Of a stretch of 64,000 nt of DNA, positions 7,993 to 14,441 are shown piece by piece (within the stretch, counting starts at the first letter, position 1; every line of letters begins with the position of its first letter). The position numbers were made by a program, and so were the translations under genes. Source of the DNA: Paraeggerthella hominis (lineage in GTDB: Bacteria; Actinomycetota; Coriobacteriia; Coriobacteriales; Eggerthellaceae); assembly GCF_021044775.1 (NCBI RefSeq), contig NZ_JAJNOQ010000006.1, forward strand, positions 100,458-164,457, in the 5' to 3' direction. The notes under the pieces were generated by a model, which did not search any database, was not told the DNA's origin, and saw nothing but the letters and a program-made list of their open reading frames with translations.

Positions 7993-9405
7993 ATGAACGC
8001 AATCAATGATCTGTTCGGCACCGCTCTGAAATTTGTGAACATTGGGGCTCCCAACTTTGCGGAAGACCTCAAGCTGCAGGGGCAATCGGTCATTCAGCTG
8101 GCATGGCAGCCTCCTGCTATGGATGCGTCGTTGCTCGAGGTGCTCGATGAGCTGATGGACGACGATGCCGTGCAGGCTGCGAATGAGGAAGCCGTGCGCC
8201 GAATCATGTCGTCTCAGACGAGACTGGTGGGTCTTGCGCGCGCGCTCGATGTGATTCCCGGTATGACAAACGATACCATCTTGCATGCCGGCCCACCCAT
8301 TGCATGGCGGGACATGTGCGGCACTATGCAAGGCGCCATCGTGGGCGCGCTCCTGTACGAAGGCCGGTGTGCAACCGAGGACGAAGCGCGCGGGTTGGCG
8401 GCAAGCGGCGTCATAACGTTCTCTCCATGCCATGAGCACAATGCCGTGGGGCCTATGGCAGGCATCATATCCCCTTCGATGCCTGTTCATATCATAGAAA
8501 ACGAACCATACGGAACGAAGGCTTATTGCACGGTCAACGAAGGATTGGGAAAGGTTCTGCGTTTCGGGGCGTTCGACGCTTCGGTGCTGGATCGTCTTTC
8601 TTGGATAGAAAAGGAGTTCGCTCCCGTGATGGACGCTGCCGTCCAAGCGCTCGGCGGCATAGACACCAAGGCAATTATCGCGCAGGCCGTGCAGATGGGC
8701 GATGAGTGCCATAATCGAAACAAGGCTGCTACCAGTCTACTGATTAAGGAGCTGGCGCCCGTGTTGATGGATTGCGGCGTGCCTGTTGGCGTGGCTCAAC
8801 GAGTACTGCGGTTCATCGTGGCGAACGAGCATTACTTTCTCAACCTGTCGATGCCTTCGTGCAAGTGCTCGCTCGATGCGGCGATGGGCATCGAGCATTC
8901 CACCGTGGTTACGGCCATGGCTCGCAATGGTGTGGAATTCGGTATCAAGGTAAGCGGTTTGGGGAACGCTTGGTTTACGGCGCCCGCCCAAATGGTAGAG
9001 GGCTTGCTGTTTCCTGGTTTTTCAGCCGAGGATGCCAATCCTGATCTAGGGGACAGCGCCATCACCGAAACAATGGGGATTGGCGGATTTGCCATGGGCG
9101 CGTCTCCAGCCATCGTTAAATTCGTTGGAGGATCCGTTGGCGACGCGATACGCTACACCGAGAGCATGGGGGACATCACCGTGGCTGAAAATCCTGGCTT
9201 CTCGTTACCGTCGCTTGATTTTAAGGGAACGGCGACGGGTATTGATGTGTTGAAGGTGCTGGAGAGTGGCGTGCTCCCGGTTATCAACACGGGCATTGCC
9301 CATCGAGTTCCGGGCGTGGGTCAAGTGGGTGCAGGCATCGTGCATCCGCCGATCGAATGTTTTGAGGGGGCTTTGGCTGCGTTTGCGAAGACCCGTATGA
9401 ACTGA
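7993..9405 (+). CDS. DUF1116 protein, AllG-like carbamoyltransferase subunit
   Basis: A 470-residue DUF1116 protein (E. coli AllG/YlbE type). It contains the conserved stretches GMTNDTILHAGPPI, ITFSPCHEHNAVGPMAG and GIAHRVPGVGQVGAG. A GGAAGGTGA ribosome site precedes ATG 7993, 15 bases after the fdrA stop. The protein is soluble and has no signal peptide. With FdrA and the DUF2877 protein it completes the trio known as oxamate carbamoyltransferase in E. coli. A carbamate kinase gene, usually found nearby, is absent from this window and might lie left of the permease. Confidence 0.88.
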   Translation: MNAINDLFGTALKFVNIGAPNFAEDLKLQGQSVIQLAWQPPAMDASLLEVLDELMDDDAVQAANEEAVRRIMSSQTRLVGLARALDVIPGMTNDTILHAGPPIAWRDMCGTMQGAIVGALLYEGRCATEDEARGLAASGVITFSPCHEHNAVGPMAGIISPSMPVHIIENEPYGTKAYCTVNEGLGKVLRFGAFDASVLDRLSWIEKEFAPVMDAAVQALGGIDTKAIIAQAVQMGDECHNRNKAATSLLIKELAPVLMDCGVPVGVAQRVLRFIVANEHYFLNLSMPSCKCSLDAAMGIEHSTVVTAMARNGVEFGIKVSGLGNAWFTAPAQMVEGLLFPGFSAEDANPDLGDSAITETMGIGGFAMGASPAIVKFVGGSVGDAIRYTESMGDITVAENPGFSLPSLDFKGTATGIDVLKVLESGVLPVINTGIAHRVPGVGQVGAGIVHPPIECFEGALAAFAKTRMN

Positions 9406-9425
9406 AGTTTGGTTCAGGCGGTGCT

Positions 9426-10035
9426 GTGCCGCAGCTGCGTACGATCTCGCTGAAGGGAGGCGCCCGGCCAAGACACGGGATGAGGTTCGCGCTTTTTGGC
9501 GACGGGCCTTACCTGGCCAGGCGCCTTGTGCTTTTGGTGGCGGGATCTGTCATTTCGGCGTATGGCATCGCGCTTGCCATCGAAGCGGGTTTCGGAAATG
9601 TCGCGCTTGTCGTGTTGCGGCAGAGCGTGTCCCGAACGTTCGGCATCGCCATGGGACAGGCTTCTCTTGCAACATCCCTGATCATGATAGGTTTTGCATT
9701 CTTGTGCGATAGACGGCCGAGCCGAATGGGCACTCTGGTGCATCAGGTAGTTTGCAACGTGTTCGTAGATGCGTTTTCAAGGGTGCATAGCTACGGTGGA
9801 TTCGTTCCAATTAATTCTTTTTTTGTCGATGATCGTGAGCATTTTGCTGTTTGCGATAGGGGCGGGAGCGTATGCCGCCACCGATACGAGCAGGGATTCG
9901 TGCGAAGCGGCGACGTTTGCGCTGACGGATAAAAACAGATGGTCCATCGGCGTTGACCGGATGATTGAAGACGCCGTTGTGGTTGCAAGGGGCCGTCCTT
10001 CGGGGCGGCCTTTGTCGTGCGCGCATGTCGAGTAG
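9426..10035 (+). pseudogene. Decayed YczE/YitT-type membrane protein gene (frameshifted, truncated)
   Basis: Two frames together resemble the YczE/YyaS family of small membrane proteins. The first (GTG 9426 to about 9790) gives the N-terminal helices around LVLLVAGSVISAYGIALAIE and a GTLVHQVV segment. The second, shifted frame (about 9790-10035) gives LFAIGAGAYAAT and NRWSIGVDRMIEDAVV, matching the later part of the family. The last membrane helices are missing and the tail runs into a terminator hairpin. A frameshift near 9780-9820 is therefore likely. A sequencing error could explain the shift but not the missing C-terminus. It follows DUF1116 by 20 bases. Confidence 0.6.
9991..10013 (+). 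terminator. Rho-independent terminator of the catabolic operon
   Basis: An 8-bp stem (9991-9998 with 10003-10010, one G-U pair) closed by a TTCG tetraloop is followed by TTT. It lies inside the remnant reading frame of the decayed YczE-type gene, which supports loss of that gene's 3' end. Confidence 0.75.
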
Positions 10036-10115
10036 GGGTCGGACTGTCGATTGCAATTGCTTAAAGATTGGTCATCGAACCGGAATCGCGCCGCTTTTCT
10101 ATATCCTCTAAGCGC

Positions 10116-10121
10116 TATAAT
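10116..10121 (+). promoter_or_regulatory. Putative -10 box upstream of moeA
   Basis: A perfect TATAAT lies 87 bases before the moeA start. No convincing -35 is visible at the right distance. I saw no molybdenum-cofactor riboswitch fold in this leader. Confidence 0.35.
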
Positions 10122-10207
10122 ATGCGTTAGTGAATAAGCGGTTGCGCCGAGCTTGTGCGCGAGGGGTTGCGCGTGCAAGCTCGACTCGCCTGGTAGGGAG
10201 GATGCTC

Positions 10208-11464
10208 ATGCTTGAAATGGTTTCGGTCGAAGAAGCTCGTGATCTGGTTCTTTCCCATGTTGAGACGTTGCCGGCCGAAACGGTGCCTGTTTTGGACGCC
10301 GCCGGGCGGGTTGCCGCAGCTAATTTGAAAAGCGACATCGACATTTCCCCGTTCGCGCATTCTGCTATGGACGGCTTCGCGGTTCGGGCCGCCGAACTTG
10401 TCGATGCGAGCCCGGAATCTCCGATGGAGCTTGACGTCATCGCCGAAGTGGCGGCGGGCGACACGTTCGACGGTCCCATTCGGGATGGGCAGTGCGTGCG
10501 CATCATGACTGGCGCCCCCATCCCCGATGCGGTGGACTCCGTGGTGAAGTACGAGATCGTGAAGGTGGTTACGGGCGATGGCAAGCCAAGCAGCCGGGTT
10601 GCTTTCGTCGAGCCGACCAAGCTTCGATCGAACGTGCGCGAAGCGGGCGAGGAGGCTAAAGCCAACGAGGTGGTGGTTGAGCGCGGCGAGGTTATCAACC
10701 CTGCTGGCGTAGGCTTTCTTGCGGGATGCGGCGTGGTTGAGGCGCCGGTGCATCAGCGTCCTCGCGTGGCCATCATCTCCATCGGGTCCGAGCTGGTCGA
10801 TCCTTCGGAGGTCCCCGCAGCGGGCAAGATTCGCAACTCGAACAGCTACGCCTTGGCCGCCTCGGCGCGCGCGGCTGGTGCAAAGCCCGTTGTACTGCCC
10901 ATCGTCGAAGACACGCAGGAGGCTTTGGCGGCGGCGATCAACGCGGCGGTGCGCGACTTCGATTTCGTGGTGACCAGCGGCGGCGCGTCGAATGGCGACT
11001 TCGATTTCATCAAGCCGGTGGTGGAAGAACTAGGCGACCTGTTGATGACCACGGTGAACATGCGCCCGGGAAAAGCGCAGACGTTCGGCGTGGTGAACGG
11101 CACGCCCGTGTTCGGCCTGCCGGGGAATCCGGCGGCTGCTTACGTGGGCTTCGAGATGCTCATCCGTCCCGCACTGCGCAAAATGCAGGGCTATACGTGC
11201 TTCGAGCGCCCGTCCGTGATGGCCAAGTTGGCGCGCGACGCCAAAAAGCGCGACCCTCGTCGCATCTTCTTGCGTTCCACCCTGTCCAAGAACGAATCGG
11301 GGGAGTACGTGGTCGAGCCTGCTCGCAACCAGAGCTCCGGTTTGTTCGGCCCCCTTCAGAAAAGCAACTGCATGGTCGTGCTGCCCGAGGGCCTGGAGGG
11401 GCGTACGGAAGGCTCGCTGGTCAGGTGCATTCTGCTGGACGTCAACGAGGAAGTTTGCCTGTAA
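10208..11464 (+). CDS. moeA: Molybdopterin molybdenumtransferase
   Basis: A 418-residue MoeA, the enzyme that inserts molybdate into adenylylated molybdopterin. Clear family motifs are HSAMDGFAVR near residue 50, the GGASNGDFDF loop, MRPGKAQTFG and PVFGLPGNPAA. Start ATG 10208 was chosen because GGGAGG lies 6 bases upstream; ATG 10202 sits too close to that site and a GTG at 10130 has none. It precedes mogA and the DMSO-reductase-type operon, whose catalytic subunit needs this cofactor. The length is standard for a single-domain bacterial MoeA. Confidence 0.95.
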   Translation: MLEMVSVEEARDLVLSHVETLPAETVPVLDAAGRVAAANLKSDIDISPFAHSAMDGFAVRAAELVDASPESPMELDVIAEVAAGDTFDGPIRDGQCVRIMTGAPIPDAVDSVVKYEIVKVVTGDGKPSSRVAFVEPTKLRSNVREAGEEAKANEVVVERGEVINPAGVGFLAGCGVVEAPVHQRPRVAIISIGSELVDPSEVPAAGKIRNSNSYALAASARAAGAKPVVLPIVEDTQEALAAAINAAVRDFDFVVTSGGASNGDFDFIKPVVEELGDLLMTTVNMRPGKAQTFGVVNGTPVFGLPGNPAAAYVGFEMLIRPALRKMQGYTCFERPSVMAKLARDAKKRDPRRIFLRSTLSKNESGEYVVEPARNQSSGLFGPLQKSNCMVVLPEGLEGRTEGSLVRCILLDVNEEVCL

Positions 11465-11610
11465 GGTTCCGCCGTTCTGCCGAACGGCGGAACGGCTCGA
11501 CGCTGCGAGGGACCGGTGCACACCGAATTCGCGCGATCCCGGAAGCTCGCGTACCCAAGGTACGCTTCGCCTCCGCGATCCCGCGAATTCGGCGCACCCC
11601 AGCCCCTCTC
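11465..11610 (+). repeat. Intergenic inverted-repeat element, family C copy 1
   Basis: It begins directly after the moeA stop with a perfect 11-bp hairpin (11466-11476 with 11483-11493). A long imperfect palindrome follows, with perfect 11-base arms at 11523-11533 and 11582-11592. A homologous sequence follows the prs stop at 33290-33435, including a shared GTCGACGCTGCGA-type block. The position between two same-strand genes suggests an mRNA-processing or attenuation element, or a small mobile repeat. Confidence 0.7.
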
Positions 11611-11647
11611 GCTGACTGACTACGCCAACCGGTGAGAAAGGTTTACC

Positions 11648-12127
11648 ATGGATCGAAACATCACCTTCGCTATTATCACGTGCTCCGATACGCGCAGCTT
11701 GAAGCAAGACACGGCCGGCGCGGCCCTCGAAGCGCTCATCGCCGATAACGGCTGGGAGTGCAAAAGCCACGTCGTGGTGAAGGACGAGCGTGCGGACATT
11801 TCGGCCGCCATCGTGCATGCGTGCGACGAGCTTGATGCTGACATCGTTTTGACCTGCGGCGGAAGCGGCCTTTCTTTGCGCGATGTGACGCCGGAGGCCA
11901 CGATGGACGTGTGCGAGCGCAATGTTCCGGGCATTGCCGAAGCTATGCGCGCGCACAGCTTGGCCATCACGCCGTATGCGATGCTGTCCCGCGCGCTGTG
12001 CATGCAGCGGGGCCGTCATTTGGTGATCAATCTGCCTGGCAGCGAAAAGGCAGCTCGCGAGAATTGGGACGGCATCGCGGCCGCTCTTCCGCATGCGGCC
12101 AAGATGATGGCGGGCGGCGGGCACTAG
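11648..12127 (+). CDS. mogA: Molybdopterin adenylyltransferase (MogA/MoaB family)
   Basis: A 159-residue MogA/MoaB-fold protein that adenylylates molybdopterin before MoeA acts. The substrate-binding loop TCGGSGLSLRDVTPEAT is at about residues 76-92, and the family's LPGS is near residue 132. Start ATG 11648 has GAGAAAGG upstream. It lies 183 bases after moeA on the same strand, with a family C repeat between them. Whether it is functionally MogA or MoaB cannot be settled, although MogA is expected next to moeA. Confidence 0.88.
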   Translation: MDRNITFAIITCSDTRSLKQDTAGAALEALIADNGWECKSHVVVKDERADISAAIVHACDELDADIVLTCGGSGLSLRDVTPEATMDVCERNVPGIAEAMRAHSLAITPYAMLSRALCMQRGRHLVINLPGSEKAARENWDGIAAALPHAAKMMAGGGH

Positions 12128-12146
12128 ACTCGACTGGCTCTGCCTA

Positions 12147-12189
12147 AGCGGGCGTCGGCGATGCTTCGGTATTGCCGACGCCCGCTGTT
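12147..12189. terminator. Bidirectional terminator between mogA and dmsC
   Basis: A strong GC-rich stem of about 15 bp (12147-12162 with 12171-12186) with a short loop is followed by GTTTTCT on the plus strand. It starts immediately after the dmsC stop on the minus strand, so it can end both convergent genes. Confidence 0.8.
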
Positions 12190-12191
12190 TT

Positions 12192-13046
12192 CTAAAACCC
12201 TACCGTCATGTGTAGGTTGTAGAACACGATGCGCGTGACAAGCACGGCGGCCAGCACCAGGGCGCTTGCCGCAATGCGCAAAATGAACGTGAGACGTTCC
12301 GCCTGCCCGCGGCGAAGCGAGAAGCCGGCGGCCGCTACGCCCGCAACGCCAAGCACAAGGTGGGTTGCTATAGCCGCCGGATATCGTGGAGCCAGGGAAG
12401 TGGCGGCAATTTCGTTGTTCGCTATAAGCGATAGGCTGGCATCGTGCATGATCAGTACCGCAGTACCGGCGATCAAAGCCAGGCAGGCCGCAGCGAACAA
12501 GCCGATTTCCAGGCCGAAGGGCCGTGCGTGGGCCATTTCCAGGAACAGCATTCCCAGCACGGGCCCAGCCAGCAGGGCGGAAAGAACCAGGTTCGCCGGC
12601 GAGTACGGCGTGTCCCAGGTGGGAACCGTGTGCACGGAATACGCGGTGGACGTTGCCGCGATCAGCACGATGCCCGCGATGCACGAAAGCACGAGCCACG
12701 GCTTTGCCACGGCATCGGGAAAGCGCTGCTTGAACGCCGTCATCCAGTACGATCCCACAAGAAACAAAAACGCCACAGCCGAGAGCACTTCGTTCGACAG
12801 CGGCGATCTTCCGATGCCGAAAAACACGTGCAGCGCGTTTGCCGGCGTTCCCAGGTGCGTTGCCGAAGCGATGAACCCGATCAACGCCACGGAGAACGGA
12901 AGCGCGATCACGCGATCGATGCGCACGGCGGCTTCGTGGTTGCGGACGCCCAGTCGCGCGCAAGCCAGTACGATGAACGCCACGACGCCTGCCGGAGCAA
13001 GCGAGGTGAACAAAGCGAGCGAGAACGAATCGAATCCGCTGTTCAT
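12192..13046 (-). CDS. dmsC: DmsC-type membrane anchor subunit
   Basis: A 284-residue protein with about eight membrane helices, of the DmsC family that anchors DMSO-reductase-type enzymes and oxidises menaquinol. Start ATG 13044-13046 overlaps the stop of the upstream dmsB by 4 bases, showing translational coupling. Landmarks are the N-terminal helix after MNSGFDSFSLALF and a central HLGTPANALHVFF segment typical of the family. It is the last gene of the minus-strand operon dmsA-dmsB-dmsB-dmsC. Confidence 0.88.
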   Translation of the reverse strand: MNSGFDSFSLALFTSLAPAGVVAFIVLACARLGVRNHEAAVRIDRVIALPFSVALIGFIASATHLGTPANALHVFFGIGRSPLSNEVLSAVAFLFLVGSYWMTAFKQRFPDAVAKPWLVLSCIAGIVLIAATSTAYSVHTVPTWDTPYSPANLVLSALLAGPVLGMLFLEMAHARPFGLEIGLFAAACLALIAGTAVLIMHDASLSLIANNEIAATSLAPRYPAAIATHLVLGVAGVAAAGFSLRRGQAERLTFILRIAASALVLAAVLVTRIVFYNLHMTVGF

Positions 13047-13669
13047 GCGATGCTCGCTTCTTGGCGGTTGGCGATGCGTCCGCCGCCGTCCGTCGCGCGC
13101 TCGGCGGCGGGCGACGGGAGTATGAACAGGTTGGGGTCGGTCGCATCCTCGGAAGGAAGCGGCATGATGGAGCGTACCGCGGTGGGGTACCGCTCGGCCA
13201 GCGTGCCCGCCGCTGCGAAGTCGAGCGCGCGCACGGGGCATGCTTCCACGCAGATGGGGGCCTGCTCGTTCGCGACGCGCGTGCGGCATCCGTCGCACTT
13301 GCTCGATCGCTTCAGCTCTTGATCGATGCGGGGGGCATGGTAGGGGCAGGCCATGGTGCAGTAGCCGCATCCGATGCACTTGCGTACGTCCGGCCACACC
13401 AAATCCAGATCGTCTTTGTGCATGGCGCCGGTGGGGCATACCTGCGTGCATACCGGGCTGTTGCAGTGGTTGCAGGCGATGGAGATGTGATATGCGTAGG
13501 CATCTTGGTAAAGCGTGCTGTCGTTGGTGCGCGTCCAGCCGCCGCCTTCGTAGTCAAGAACCATGCGAAATGCCAGCTCGGAGCCATGGTCGTGGTAGTC
13601 CTTGCACGCAAGGACGCAGGTTCTGCATCCCGTGCATCTTGTGTTGTCGAAGAAAAATCCCCGTGGCAT
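13043..13669 (-). CDS. dmsB: DmsB-type iron-sulfur electron-transfer subunit (second copy)
   Basis: A 208-residue ferredoxin-like subunit with four cysteine clusters of DmsB type: CTGCRTCVLAC, CNHCNSPVCTQVCPTG, CIGCGYCTMACPYH and CDGCRTRV...CVEACP. Each could bind a [4Fe-4S] centre that passes electrons from DmsC to the molybdenum subunit. It is clearly related to, but distinct from, the DmsB encoded immediately upstream (13794-14426), especially in its C-terminal third. It overlaps dmsC by 4 bases, so this copy is probably the partner of DmsC. Confidence 0.9.
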   Translation of the reverse strand: MPRGFFFDNTRCTGCRTCVLACKDYHDHGSELAFRMVLDYEGGGWTRTNDSTLYQDAYAYHISIACNHCNSPVCTQVCPTGAMHKDDLDLVWPDVRKCIGCGYCTMACPYHAPRIDQELKRSSKCDGCRTRVANEQAPICVEACPVRALDFAAAGTLAERYPTAVRSIMPLPSEDATDPNLFILPSPAAERATDGGGRIANRQEASIA

Positions 13670-13735
13670 GGCATCGCTTCCCGTACGGCCGGCTGGTTGT
13701 CGGCTCCCTCTCGTCTGGGCCTATTATAACGGTAA

Positions 13736-13767
13736 GCCGGCGCGCTGCTTGAGTGCAGCGCGCCGGC
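13736..13767 (-). promoter_or_regulatory. Strong hairpin between the two dmsB genes
   Basis: A perfect 13-bp GC-rich stem (13736-13748 with 13755-13767) with a 6-base loop. On the minus strand it follows the first dmsB stop by 26 bases and precedes a TATAAT-like sequence (about 13722-13727). There is no U-run. It could attenuate, or protect the dmsA-dmsB message, and may mark a boundary between two expression levels. Confidence 0.5.
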
Positions 13768-13793
13768 CGGGGAGGGGTGCTTGGTTCGTCGGT

Positions 13794-14426
13794 CTATGCC
13801 AGCGTTACTTCCTTTTCGTTGGCGATGGCGCCGGTCTTGTCGCCGGGCTCTTTCGCCGCCGGGCAAGGCAGAATGGCGATAGAGGGGTTCGTCGTGTCGG
13901 GCGAGGGCATGGGCGCAATGCCGGCCACGGTGCCCTGGTGCTTCGCGCGCAGCTCTTCAATGTCGCCGAACTCAAGCGCGCGCAGCGGGCATGCCTCCAC
14001 GCAGATGGGGCTCTTGCCCTCGGCCACGCGGTCGGCGCAGCCGTCGCACTTTACGCCGCGGCCGATCTCCTTGTTGACGATGGGCACGTTGTAAGGGCAC
14101 GTCTCCACGCAGGCCCCCACGCCGGTGCACTTCTCGTCGTCGATATGCACCAAGCCGTTTTCGGGGTCTTTCACGATGGCGCCCTGCGGGCACTTCGCCA
14201 TGCAAGCGGGCTTTTCGCAATGCTGGCAGCCCAGCGACACGTGGTATGCGTACGTGTCGGAGGTGAACGTGCCGTCGCCCGCGTCCGTCCAGGAGCCGCC
14301 TTCGTAGTCGTATACGCGGCGGTACGCTATGTTGACGGGCAGATCCTTGTAGTCCTTGCACGCCATTTCGCAGGTGCGGCAACCCGTGCAGCGCGTGCTA
14401 TCGAAGTAAAATCCATACTGAGTCAT
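13794..14426 (-). CDS. dmsB: DmsB-type iron-sulfur electron-transfer subunit (first copy)
   Basis: A 210-residue DmsB-like protein with four Fe-S cysteine groups: CTGCRTCEMACKDY, CQHCEKPACMAKCPQG, CTGVGACVETCPYN and CDGCADRV...CVEACP. The third group reads C-x3-G-x-C rather than the usual C-x2-C-x2-C, so one ligand is displaced. GGGGGGAAG precedes ATG 14426, only 15 bases after the dmsA stop, so it is probably the direct partner of DmsA. A second dmsB follows downstream, an unusual duplication within one operon. Confidence 0.9.
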   Translation of the reverse strand: MTQYGFYFDSTRCTGCRTCEMACKDYKDLPVNIAYRRVYDYEGGSWTDAGDGTFTSDTYAYHVSLGCQHCEKPACMAKCPQGAIVKDPENGLVHIDDEKCTGVGACVETCPYNVPIVNKEIGRGVKCDGCADRVAEGKSPICVEACPLRALEFGDIEELRAKHQGTVAGIAPMPSPDTTNPSIAILPCPAAKEPGDKTGAIANEKEVTLA

Positions 14427-14441
14427 GTCGTCTTCCCCCCT

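Noticed and set aside
10036..10207. A molybdenum-cofactor riboswitch before moeA.
   Set aside because: I could not trace the conserved pairing or loops; only a -10 box is visible.
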